Shown here piece after piece: positions 9,394-17,389 of a stretch of DNA of 64,000 nucleotides. The first letter of the stretch is position 1, and each line of letters opens with the position of its first letter. The position numbers were made by a program, and so were the translations under genes. Source of the stretch: Microbaculum marinisediminis (GTDB lineage Bacteria > Pseudomonadota > Alphaproteobacteria > Rhizobiales > Tepidamorphaceae). The DNA is taken from positions 186,001 through 250,000 of the forward strand of contig NZ_JALIDZ010000002.1 in the NCBI RefSeq assembly GCF_025397915.1. The letters run 5' to 3'. The notes under the pieces were generated by a model. It was not told the DNA's origin. It worked only from the letters and a program-made list of their open reading frames with translations, and did no database searches.

Positions 9394-10583
9394 TGTGTTT
9401 CCCTCAGCGTCTGGACCGCGGGGGACAGGCCGATCGCGGCGACGATCTCCTCGGCTCGCCGTTGCCAGGAGTGCGTCTCGGCAAACGCGCGGCGGCGGCG
9501 GCTCATGTCCTCGTTCGACGCCTCGCCGGCCGCTTCCCTCACGGCGCGAACGAATTCGTCCGGTCCGCTTGCCACGCGCACCAGATCGGAAGCCAACCAC
9601 TGCGTGGCCGGAAGATCCGAGGATACCACCGGAAGCCCGGCGGCGAGATATTCCAGGGTCTTGAGCGGGAACGAGGCGCGGTTGAAGGGAATGTCGGCGT
9701 AGGGCGTCAGGCCGACGTCCATCAGGCGCAGATAGCCAGGGAGTTCGTCGAACGGGCGCCGCCCCACCCATTTCACGCGGTCCTTGGCGATCAGGGCGGC
9801 GAAACGCTCCGGCTCCCAGGTCGGGCTGTAGGGCCCGACAAGCAGCAGGGAACAATCCGACTCGGCGATGGCCTCGAGCACGCCGATATCGATCCGCGCG
9901 GAGAGATGGCCGACCAGGCCGGCCACCGGCGACGGAAGGGCGACATCCGGCGCCGGCGACACCGTCTCCAGCTTCCGATAGGCATCCACCTGCACCCCGT
10001 TCGGGATCAGGTGGACATTCGCGCCCATCTCCGACCAGCGGTCGTACAGGACCCGCGAGATCGCCACGACGACGTCGGCATTGTCCAGCTGCCGTTTCTC
10101 GTTGCGCAAGAGCGCGCGACGGCTCAGGCCCATCAGGTCCGCGCCGGCGGCATAGTCGTCGGTGCCGTAGAGGACGCACACGACATCGGGGCCCCAGCCG
10201 GTCAGCACGTCATCGAGCGAGCACGCCATGACGGCGGCGGGCGCGGCGCCGAGCTTGTCCAGCGCCCATCGGATCTGCGTCCTGACCAGGAAGCCTGTCG
10301 TGGCATTTATGCCGGGGCGCGTATAACCGGGGATCGCAGTTGGCGTGAGCCGAACCAGACCGGGAATGCCCGGCCGGAGCCTTGGCCACGGCACCGCGCC
10401 GACCTCCTGCCGGCGGCGGACGGGCGTGAGAAACGTCACCGGCGGATCTACCCACAGCACGGTGGCGTAGCGAGTGAGTTCGGTGGCGACATGATGATCC
10501 GAGCCGCGGATGCCGCCCCAGGAAGTTCCTGCGCACACCACTATCAGCGGGAGATCACGACGCACCGCGGCACTTGCCATCAT
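9390..10583 (-). CDS. Glycosyltransferase, TuaH/GT4-like
   Basis: The 397-aa cytoplasmic GT-B protein begins LPLIVVCAGTSWGGIRGSDHHVA and includes TVLWVDPPVTFLTP, reminiscent of TuaH-like transferases. Later blocks are LIPNGVQVDAYRKLE, LLLVGPYSPTW and PFNRASFPLKTLEYLAAGLPVVSSDL, the last matching the nucleotide-binding E-x7-E region of GT4 enzymes. It is followed, with a 4-bp overlap, by a second GT gene on the same strand, so the two are probably co-translated. ATG codons lie at 10583 and 10580. Specificity cannot be assigned. Confidence 0.82.
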   Translation of the reverse strand: MMASAAVRRDLPLIVVCAGTSWGGIRGSDHHVATELTRYATVLWVDPPVTFLTPVRRRQEVGAVPWPRLRPGIPGLVRLTPTAIPGYTRPGINATTGFLVRTQIRWALDKLGAAPAAVMACSLDDVLTGWGPDVVCVLYGTDDYAAGADLMGLSRRALLRNEKRQLDNADVVVAISRVLYDRWSEMGANVHLIPNGVQVDAYRKLETVSPAPDVALPSPVAGLVGHLSARIDIGVLEAIAESDCSLLLVGPYSPTWEPERFAALIAKDRVKWVGRRPFDELPGYLRLMDVGLTPYADIPFNRASFPLKTLEYLAAGLPVVSSDLPATQWLASDLVRVASGPDEFVRAVREAAGEASNEDMSRRRRAFAETHSWQRRAEEIVAAIGLSPAVQTLRETH

Positions 10584-11262
10584 CCATCAACGCCCAGTGT
10601 CCGGCCTGATCCGATCGGCGGTCGAGCCACGATGCGTTCCCAAACGACCGCCGGCTCCCGCTGACCGTCCCTCTCGAACCGGGACATCACCACGCGGCAG
10701 CGGAGAACCACAACCGCACCGAGCACCTAGAATAGGCGCGCCTGTCACCGTTTTCTTTAACCTCGCTAAAGCCTGTCCCCGCTCCACTGTCGCGCCCTTC
10801 GCTGATCCGAGGGCTTCCCCGGCTGCTTTTACGACAATCTCGTTTTCCGGCGATTTCGCCATTTGAGGAGCCCGGGACACGATTTCCGCAAATCACGCGG
10901 TTTTGGCGCGGATTTCCCTTTCAACTCTGTGACGTTAGGGCACGAAACACGCCGCAAGCAACGTTTCTCCCGGCATTCCGGCACTGCAATTAGGCGATCA
11001 AGGAAACGTGAGTTCCGCCGAAAGTCGGAAGACCGACGGCGAATGGCTTAGCCAACACGCCATTGCGCGCCCGCAACGGGCCGAACATGGGCCAGGATGC
11101 GCGAGACGGGAGGCCGGCGGGTCCAAAATCCACCGAAGCCGGCGCACTCATCGGGCGCTCGCCTCCAGGAGGAAACGAGCGCCCGATAATCAGCACAGGG
11201 GGGAAATCCGGAACCGCAGCGATGGCGACGAGCCGCTTACGCGCCGCGCGTAGCCGACGGCC
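10584..11262. other. Long non-coding interval in the polysaccharide locus
   Basis: No frame in these 679 bp has convincing protein-like composition. It contains the upstream region of the TuaH-like gene and the downstream region of the beta-helix gene. The only strong structure seen is the hairpin at 11150-11187, listed separately. Confidence 0.5.
11150..11187 (-). terminator. Strong stem-loop downstream of the beta-helix gene
   Basis: ATCGGGCGCTCG at 11150-11161 and CGAGCGCCCGAT at 11176-11187 form a perfect 12-bp inverted repeat. The 14-nt loop itself contains CCTCC/GGAGG complementarity. It lies about 75 bp past the stop of the minus-strand beta-helix gene. There is no T-tract on either side, so it may be an mRNA 3'-end stabiliser or a non-canonical terminator rather than a simple intrinsic one. 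Confidence 0.5.
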
Positions 11263-12270
11263 TCACGGGACCGGGACGCTGCGGCCGTTATGGTCCCAGA
11301 AATTGTCGGACCAGACATTGCCGTCGCCACGCCGATTGAAGGCGGTTCCATGGCCGTAATAGCCCGACCTGTTGTAGAAGATATTCGAGAACCGGTTGTT
11401 CGTGATCTTGATATTGTACGAGGATCGGTCGCCGGACCCCTCTCCCCCGTAAATGGTGTAACCACCGCCGGCGACGAGATTGCCGACGATCGTTCTGTTT
11501 GCCTCGATCCCGAAGTCCTGGAACAGCCCGATCGCATCGGTCTGATCATGGGAGTTGAAGATCGTATTGCGCTTCACGAGCAGATGGCCGGTCGATCCGT
11601 TGGACGTGATGCCATTCAGATGGTCACCGGACTCATATCTCAGATCGTGGATGAAGTTCCTGACAATTCGGCCGCGGCCGATCTGAATTCCCGTCGACGT
11701 TCCGTATATATTGCACCGGATGATCTTGGTATTCTGCGCATCGCCGTAGATATCCTTGATGCCGACCATCAACCTGCGCTCGCCTTTCGCCGGACCGACG
11801 AAACAGCGCTTGATCTTGGTGTTGTCCGCCCTTCTGAGCGCGATTCCGAACGATTCTCCGCCGACGAGCACGCGGACATTCTTGATGACCACATTGTCGG
11901 CAAGCACATCGACGGTGCCCTTTACGATAAAGTTCTTGAATACCGTCTCGTCCCCGTTGATCTGAACGAAGCCGCGTGAATCCCAGCGCCACCCGGGACC
12001 GCTTCTCACCTCATCCGGGATCGTCTGGAACCGCACCTCTCTTACGATGCGCCGGCCATCTGCCGTCGTTCTCCTTACTTTCTTCTTCAGACCGCTGTTC
12101 CTGTTGCTGGGATAGCCGCACTTGGCCGGCCTTGACGCACAATCAAGTTCCAATTCGGCTGCCACCGCTGATTGAGGGGCTCCCAGGAATAGTCCCGTGA
12201 ACAAAACAACAGGAGAAGTCCCGACGCAAAGCTTTCTCAACCAGCTGGTCGAGCCCGTTACCACATTCAT
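11263..12270 (-). CDS. Secreted right-handed parallel beta-helix protein
   Basis: The 335-aa protein has an N-terminal signal peptide (about residues 10-38, cleavage near SAVAAEL). Regularly spaced N/D/G-containing rungs follow: VLADNVVIKNVRV, NTKIKRCFVG, NTKIIRCNIYG, TGIQIGRGRIVRNFI and YNIKITNNRFSNIFYN. This is the pectate-lyase-like solenoid fold (PbH1 repeats). Its place inside an exopolysaccharide locus suggests a polysaccharide lyase, hydrolase or epimerase acting in the periplasm or outside the cell. No catalytic residues can be assigned, so a purely binding role is equally possible. ATG 12270 follows an AGGA purine run. Confidence 0.78.
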   Translation of the reverse strand: MNVVTGSTSWLRKLCVGTSPVVLFTGLFLGAPQSAVAAELELDCASRPAKCGYPSNRNSGLKKKVRRTTADGRRIVREVRFQTIPDEVRSGPGWRWDSRGFVQINGDETVFKNFIVKGTVDVLADNVVIKNVRVLVGGESFGIALRRADNTKIKRCFVGPAKGERRLMVGIKDIYGDAQNTKIIRCNIYGTSTGIQIGRGRIVRNFIHDLRYESGDHLNGITSNGSTGHLLVKRNTIFNSHDQTDAIGLFQDFGIEANRTIVGNLVAGGGYTIYGGEGSGDRSSYNIKITNNRFSNIFYNRSGYYGHGTAFNRRGDGNVWSDNFWDHNGRSVPVP

Positions 12271-12598
12271 GTTTGTGATCTTCCTCTGCTCCCCGCCCGC
12301 AAAGGTCCCCGATTGCAGTATAACTGCCTCACTGCCTCTTCAAGGTTAACGCTAGACGACCCACGTGTTTAAAGTTTGCAAAGGGAGTGGCATTTTTCGG
12401 GCAGCCCTCCCCCTGCGGCAGAAGAAGCGACAAACCGGATCAGCAACGGACGGTCTCGCAGACGGGTCGCGGTCGTACAAACGACGGGTGATCCGGATCG
12501 AGACTACGTCAATTGTGCGCCCGGCTTCTCCCTATAGCGACCAGCGCGCGTCGATGTGGCCCGGTATAGTCGCGAAGTTCGAACAGACGACCGGATCG
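12271..12598. other. Divergent promoter region of beta-helix and polymerase genes
   Basis: This interval of 328 bp lies between the beta-helix gene (minus) and the chosen start of the O-antigen-polymerase-like gene (plus). The latter's frame stays open back to GTG 12365, but that stretch reads as basic, non-conserved sequence, so it is probably untranslated. Confidence 0.4.
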
Positions 12599-14041
12599 AT
12601 GACGCCTTCAACCGCCCTCACCAAGCGACGGCTCCCGCGCGTTTCGCCTCTCGACGACGCGCCGCTCGACAGCACGCTGGGGACAGACACTGGCGGTCTT
12701 TGGTCGCGCGGGGCACGGCCGGCCGGCCTGGCGCCTCCCGCCAGCAAACCGCTGTCTGTATTCGTCATCCTGTTTCTGATCGGCCTGCTGATCCCGTGGG
12801 AAATCTATATCGGGCCGATGCGCCTGTCGGGATACCGGCTGGTTCTGATTATCGTCACCGTGCCCTGCCTGATGATGTGGATCAGCGGGCGCGCCGGCTC
12901 GATAAGGCTCCCCGACATCGCGGTCCTGCTCTACTGCGGCTGGGGAGCGATCAGCCTGATCGTGCTGCACGGGTTCTCGGCCGCCTGGCAACCATCGGGC
13001 ATCTTGTTCATCGAGACGGCCGGCGCCTATCTGCTGGCGCGATGCCTGATCCGCACGCCCGACGACTTCTACAATATGGCCAAGGTCCTGTTCTGGATCG
13101 TGGTGGCCTTGATTCCCTTCGCGCTCATCGAGACGCTGACGCATGTGAACATCGCGATGAAGCTGTTCTCATCGGTGATGCCGAGCTATCCGATCAGCGA
13201 GGCGGAGGCCCGGTGGGGGCTACGGCGTGTCCAGAGCGTTTTCGAACACCCCATCCTGTACGGTGTCTGCGCGTCGAGCGCCGTCGCGATGGCATTCCTC
13301 GTTCTCGGCTATGGCCAGCCGCTGGTGAAGCGTGCCTTCAAGGCCGGCCTGGTGGCCTTCGCCGCGTTCCTGTCCCTGTCCGCCGGCCCGATCACCGCCG
13401 CGTTCGCGCAACTCGGGCTCGTCGGCTGGGATACCGTTCTCAAAAGCAATCCCTACCGGTGGCGCCTGCTGCTGCTCGGGGTCGTGGCGATGTGGCTGCT
13501 GATTTCGGCCGTGTCGAACCAGTCGGTGCCCGCCTTCTACATCACGCATTTCTCGTTCGATCCGGCTTCGGCCTATTTCCGGATCCTGATCTGGGAATTC
13601 GGTACCAATTCGGTGGCCCACAACCCGCTATTCGGCACGGGGCTGGGCGAGTGGCTGCGGCCCGACTGGATGCCGCCGAGCATCGATATGTTCTGGCTCA
13701 CCCACGCCGTCTACTACGGCCTTCCGGCAGCCTTGCTGATGGGCCTGGTGTTCGCCTCCAGCTTCATCTCCGTCGCACTGAAGACCGGCCTATCGGACAG
13801 GGTACTGGCGTATCGCACGGCCTACCTGATCTGCATGACCGGCTATTTCCTGGTCGGCTGGACGGTGCACTTCTGGAATGCATCCTATGCCCTGTTCATC
13901 TTCCTCATCGGGAGCGGGCTCTGGGTGCTGGACTACAAGGAGACCCGCTCCACGAACCGGAAAGACAGGACGAGCGAGGCAACGCGAACGGACAGTTTCG
14001 CACCGATCCCGTTCCGCGGGCATGATCGTTCGGCGCAGTAA
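12599..14041 (+). CDS. Wzy/O-antigen ligase-like polysaccharide polymerase
   Basis: The 480-aa polytopic membrane protein has about 10-12 hydrophobic helices from residue 50 on (SVFVILFLIGLLIPWEIYI, LVLIIVTVPCLMMWISG). Its large periplasmic loop, near HNPLFGTGLGEWLRPDWMPP, carries the H-N-x-x-x-x-x-G-x-G type motif of the O-antigen ligase/polymerase family. It should polymerise flipped repeat units. ATG 12599 gives a normal-length protein but has no clear ribosome site. ATG 12554 and GTG 12365 are alternatives in the same frame. It sits 24 bp before a glycosyltransferase gene on the same strand. Confidence 0.78.
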   Translation: MTPSTALTKRRLPRVSPLDDAPLDSTLGTDTGGLWSRGARPAGLAPPASKPLSVFVILFLIGLLIPWEIYIGPMRLSGYRLVLIIVTVPCLMMWISGRAGSIRLPDIAVLLYCGWGAISLIVLHGFSAAWQPSGILFIETAGAYLLARCLIRTPDDFYNMAKVLFWIVVALIPFALIETLTHVNIAMKLFSSVMPSYPISEAEARWGLRRVQSVFEHPILYGVCASSAVAMAFLVLGYGQPLVKRAFKAGLVAFAAFLSLSAGPITAAFAQLGLVGWDTVLKSNPYRWRLLLLGVVAMWLLISAVSNQSVPAFYITHFSFDPASAYFRILIWEFGTNSVAHNPLFGTGLGEWLRPDWMPPSIDMFWLTHAVYYGLPAALLMGLVFASSFISVALKTGLSDRVLAYRTAYLICMTGYFLVGWTVHFWNASYALFIFLIGSGLWVLDYKETRSTNRKDRTSEATRTDSFAPIPFRGHDRSAQ

Positions 14042-14065
14042 TCGTTACGTCGGCGACGGAGCCCC

Positions 14066-15271
14066 ATGAAAGTCCTGCTCATCGCCCCGACTTGCAATGG
14101 CGAAGACGTCGGCGAAGCCTGGGTGGCCTACCAGTGGGCACACGGGCTGGCGCAGCGCCACGACGTGACGCTGCTGACCTACCACAAGCGCGGTGCCAGA
14201 CCGGCGTCGGAACAGCTTGAGGGCCTCAAGATCGTGGAGTGGCGCGAGCCGCCGGGACTCGGCCGGGCCGAGCGCCTGAACAGCATCCTGAAGCCCGGCT
14301 ACGTTCCATTCTATATGCGCGCACGGGCGTGGATCCGCCGCGCCCTGGCGGAGAAAACCCATTTCGACGTGGCCCATCAGCCGGTCCCGGTGGCGATGCG
14401 CTACCCCTGCCCGTGCGCCGGCCTCGGCATTCCGTTCGTGATCGGACCGGTCGGCGGCGGCCTGCCCAATCCCGCCGGCTTCGAGTCCGCCGACACATCG
14501 GCGCCCTGGTACATGGGCCTGCGCGGGCTCGACGCGACGCGCCGGCGGTGGGACCCGATCCTGCGTCGCACCTACGAGGAGGCGGCCTGCGTTCTCGGGA
14601 TCGCGCCGTATGTGCGGGACCTGCTCGCCGACTATTCCCTGCGCCGCTTCGAGACGATGAGCGAGACGGGCCTTCAGTCGATCCCCGCCCCCATCGACCG
14701 ATCGGACCGTTCCGGGCCGGTCCGGCTCCTGTTCGTCGGGCGGCTCGTCAGGACCAAGGGCGTTCGCGAGGCGATCCGTGCGATGGCCGAGACGACCGAC
14801 CTTCCGGTCCGGCTCGACGTCGTTGGCGACGGACCGGATCGCGGCATCTGCGAAGCCATGATCGCCGACCTGAACCTCGGCGACCGGGTCACGATGCATG
14901 GCTGGCAATCAAGGCCCGAGGTGGCGCGGTTCTACAGCGAGGCGGATATCTTCGTGTTTCCGAGCTATCGCGAGCCCGGCGGCAATGTCGCGCCCGAGGC
15001 CATGGGCTATTCGCTTCCCCTGATCGTGGTGGACCGTGGCGGACCGGGTGCGGCGACCACGGACGACTGCGCGATCAGGCTCGCGGTCACGACCCCGGAG
15101 GCGCTGACCCGCGACGTCGCCGAGGCTGTTAGAACACTCGCCACCGATCCCGACCGCCGGCGCCGCATGGGGGCGGCGGCCTATGACCACGTCAAGCGGA
15201 CGGCGCTGTGGCCCGCCAAACTGGACCGGATGGGCGAGATCTACGAGGAGATCGCGACTTCAGGATCCTGA
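14066..15271 (+). CDS. GT4-family glycosyltransferase
   Basis: The 401-aa GT-B enzyme has an N-terminal MKVLLIAPTCNGEDVGEAW followed by GPVGGGLPNP. The C-terminal donor-binding half has LLFVGRLVRTKGVREAIRAM, LDVVGDGPDRGI, ADIFVFPSYREPGGNVAPEA and MGYSLPLIVVDRGGPG, the S-x-R-E-x-x-G-x-x-x-x-E motif of GT4. It probably adds a sugar to the lipid-linked repeat unit in the cytoplasm. GGAG precedes ATG 14066. Its stop overlaps the end of the convergent GT2 gene by 12 bp. Confidence 0.87.
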   Translation: MKVLLIAPTCNGEDVGEAWVAYQWAHGLAQRHDVTLLTYHKRGARPASEQLEGLKIVEWREPPGLGRAERLNSILKPGYVPFYMRARAWIRRALAEKTHFDVAHQPVPVAMRYPCPCAGLGIPFVIGPVGGGLPNPAGFESADTSAPWYMGLRGLDATRRRWDPILRRTYEEAACVLGIAPYVRDLLADYSLRRFETMSETGLQSIPAPIDRSDRSGPVRLLFVGRLVRTKGVREAIRAMAETTDLPVRLDVVGDGPDRGICEAMIADLNLGDRVTMHGWQSRPEVARFYSEADIFVFPSYREPGGNVAPEAMGYSLPLIVVDRGGPGAATTDDCAIRLAVTTPEALTRDVAEAVRTLATDPDRRRRMGAAAYDHVKRTALWPAKLDRMGEIYEEIATSGS

Positions 15272-16219
15272 GCCTTCGTCGGCGAGGCGGGCGAAACCGC
15301 CGGCGCCGGCCGGGCGTTCCGACGACGTCGCCACCGTCGTCAGCGCCGCGTGGAAGGCTGCCCGGTGCCCCGGGCCGAGCACGTATCGCAGCCCGCCTTC
15401 GACCAGGAGGCCGGATCGATACATCGCCGTGGCGAGGCGGCCGTGGTGACGACGGAAGTAGCGGATACGGTTCCTGGTCATCAGCGCGGAGAGCTGCACG
15501 TTCTCGTGGTAGGCACCGCCGATATGGACGCATTGGGCGTCCGGAACGAGGCGGACCGAAAACCCGTGGTCGCGCACGCGCCTCAGATAATCCACCTCTT
15601 CGCTGTAGAGAAAGAACGACTCGTCCCACGCCCCCACCGCGGCGCGGGCACGCGCGCTCACCAGGAGTGCGGCACCCGTGGCCCAGTCTATCGCACCGCC
15701 AATACGATAGAGGTCCGGCGTCGCGACGAGCTCGCCGAGGCCGAGCGACGATGAGATCTTCGTCCCGAGCAGGGAATCCGACCAAATCGTCGAGAGCGAG
15801 GGCTCGCGCCGCACGGACCGGGCGATACTCCCGTCTTCGTTGAAGATCTTCGGCACAGCCACGCCCACGGAGGAGTCGGCCAGTTCGTCGAGAAGACGCG
15901 CGGCTGTACCGGGCAGCAGGCGGATATCGGGGTTCAGGATCAGGATGTCGCTGTCGGGGCCCGTGGTTGCGACCGCCGCATTGATTCCGGCCGAATAGCC
16001 GCCGTTTCTTCCGGTCCGCACCACCCGCGGGCGGAGGGGATGAGCCTCAGCGACATCCGCGCTGCCGTCGGAGGATGCATTGTCGGCGACCACGATTTCG
16101 CAATTGTCGACCCCCGCCAGCCCGTCTGAGAGGGAGTCGAGGTATCCGGTCAGCACATCGCTACTGTTATAAGACACGGTGACGACCGCCAGCCGCCGGG
16201 AACTCACGTCCGCTCGCAT
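15260..16219 (-). CDS. GT2-family glycosyltransferase, WbbL/rhamnosyltransferase-like
   Basis: The 319-aa GT-A protein begins LAVVTVSYNSSDVLTGYLDSL. It has EIVVADNASSDGS, NGGYSAGINAA, ILNPDIRL (the DxD-like element), WATGAALLVSARA and FFLYSEEVDYLRRVRDHG, the WbbL pattern. A deoxyhexose transferase is the usual family function, but the donor is not proven. ATG 16219 comes 2 nt after the upstream stop with GGAGG at good spacing; earlier in-frame codons lie inside the upstream gene. Its 3' end overlaps the convergent GT4 gene. Confidence 0.85.
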   Translation of the reverse strand: MRADVSSRRLAVVTVSYNSSDVLTGYLDSLSDGLAGVDNCEIVVADNASSDGSADVAEAHPLRPRVVRTGRNGGYSAGINAAVATTGPDSDILILNPDIRLLPGTAARLLDELADSSVGVAVPKIFNEDGSIARSVRREPSLSTIWSDSLLGTKISSSLGLGELVATPDLYRIGGAIDWATGAALLVSARARAAVGAWDESFFLYSEEVDYLRRVRDHGFSVRLVPDAQCVHIGGAYHENVQLSALMTRNRIRYFRRHHGRLATAMYRSGLLVEGGLRYVLGPGHRAAFHAALTTVATSSERPAGAGGFARLADEGSGS

Positions 16220-16221
16220 GG

Positions 16222-17184
16222 TCACGTCCTCCGGGACATCTCGACCGGATTGCTGCCGGTGGGGGCATCGCCGCGGTTCCACCGGCCGACCACCTCGTTC
16301 GCATCGTTACGCAACGCGATCGAGAGCATCCTGCCGGCGCGGTAGAGCCGCAGACGCGCGACAACGCCCCACGCGAGAGCGCGCGCACGCCAATCCGGCA
16401 ACCCGGCGAGGCGGGCCAGCCGCACAATCTCGACCAGCGGGGACACCGCAACCACGCCGGCGCGCGCGACCCATTTCGCCATGGCCGTCGGGCCCGAAGG
16501 CCACTCGCCGAATTCGTGCGCGATGTGCCGGTCGTACCGGCGCACGAGCTCGGCATAGGAGCGGCACGACGGCGTGACCACGCACACGTCCGGCGCATAG
16601 GCTATGCGATAGCCCTGCGCGGTCGCGCGCTGTCCCCATTCGGTGTCTTCCATGGTGCCGATGCCGCCGAACGGCCCGACCGCCCGGAATACGTCCCCGC
16701 GCACGGCCATGTTGCCGGTGGCGGCATAGCCGTGCCGTTCGACATAGAGACGGTTGCGGTAGCAATAGGCGGATTCGTAGGCCTCGACGGCGTTGGGCCG
16801 GCGAGGATCCGACCAGGCGACCTTTATGTCGCCGCCGATCACGTCGATGTCCGGATTGGCGTCGAAAAACCCTACGATTCCCGCGATCCAGCCTTCGGCG
16901 GCCATGCAATCGGCGTCGATGAACGCGATTATCGCCGCCCGACTCAGGTCTACCCCGTGATTCCGCGCCGGGCCCGGACCGGGCGTATCCTCGCGCGCCA
17001 GCCGTACCCCCTCAAATGCCGCGCAGACGGCCTGCGGGCTGATTCGCGACCCGTTGTCGACGACGATCACCTCGAACGGAATCCCGTCAACACGCTGCGA
17101 ATCGAGCGCGCGCAGGCATTCCGCCAGCTTTTCCGGCTCGTTTAGGTGCGGAATGATGACGCTGACCGCGGGAAACGGTTCGAT
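16222..17184 (-). CDS. GT2-family glycosyltransferase with an apparent non-canonical start
   Basis: The complete GT2 N-terminus (VSVIIPHLNEPEKLAECL, then FEVIVVDNGS) lies upstream of the first ATG/GTG/TTG in the frame, which is GTG 17070. Between the frame's upstream stop (17209-17211) and this region the only plausible initiator with a ribosome site is ATC 17184, preceded by GGAG 7 nt away. From there the protein is 320 aa, with PGPARNHGVDLS, IIAFIDADCMA (DxD), TGNMAVRGDVF and GTMEDTEWGQRA. It is followed 2 nt later by the WbbL-like gene. The alternative is a frameshift or sequencing error near 17190-17210. Confidence 0.75.
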   Translation of the reverse strand: MEPFPAVSVIIPHLNEPEKLAECLRALDSQRVDGIPFEVIVVDNGSRISPQAVCAAFEGVRLAREDTPGPGPARNHGVDLSRAAIIAFIDADCMAAEGWIAGIVGFFDANPDIDVIGGDIKVAWSDPRRPNAVEAYESAYCYRNRLYVERHGYAATGNMAVRGDVFRAVGPFGGIGTMEDTEWGQRATAQGYRIAYAPDVCVVTPSCRSYAELVRRYDRHIAHEFGEWPSGPTAMAKWVARAGVVAVSPLVEIVRLARLAGLPDWRARALAWGVVARLRLYRAGRMLSIALRNDANEVVGRWNRGDAPTGSNPVEMSRRT

Positions 17185-17389
17185 CGGACTTCTCCGCCGA
17201 TTATTTGATCATGCGCCGATAATTCGTGCCGCCGTCTCCGGCTTCCAGTCAGCCAAAAAGCGTAGCGGTTCATCAATTCCGGTGCCGCGGGTAGTCGCAA
17301 ACTGCTTGCCCCACGGTCATCTTGGCAACTGGTGCCCGATATGGGGCCCGCTAGGCTGTTCGACATGAAGAAATCGGACCGCCGCAACG

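Noticed and set aside
9394-10179. N-terminal extension of the GT4 gene that ends at 8128
   Set aside because: It overlaps the TuaH-like gene entirely in another frame. The conserved GT start and the ribosome site place the start at 9393.
10587-11262. Several 60-120 codon frames in the long intergenic region
   Set aside because: They have no recognisable motif, biased composition and mutual overlap on both strands.
17142-17387. 81-codon minus-strand frame just upstream of the GT2 gene, which could be its frameshifted N-terminus
   Set aside because: It has no GT-like sequence and its 3' part is only a shifted reading of the GT2 start. Kept only as an alternative explanation for the odd start.
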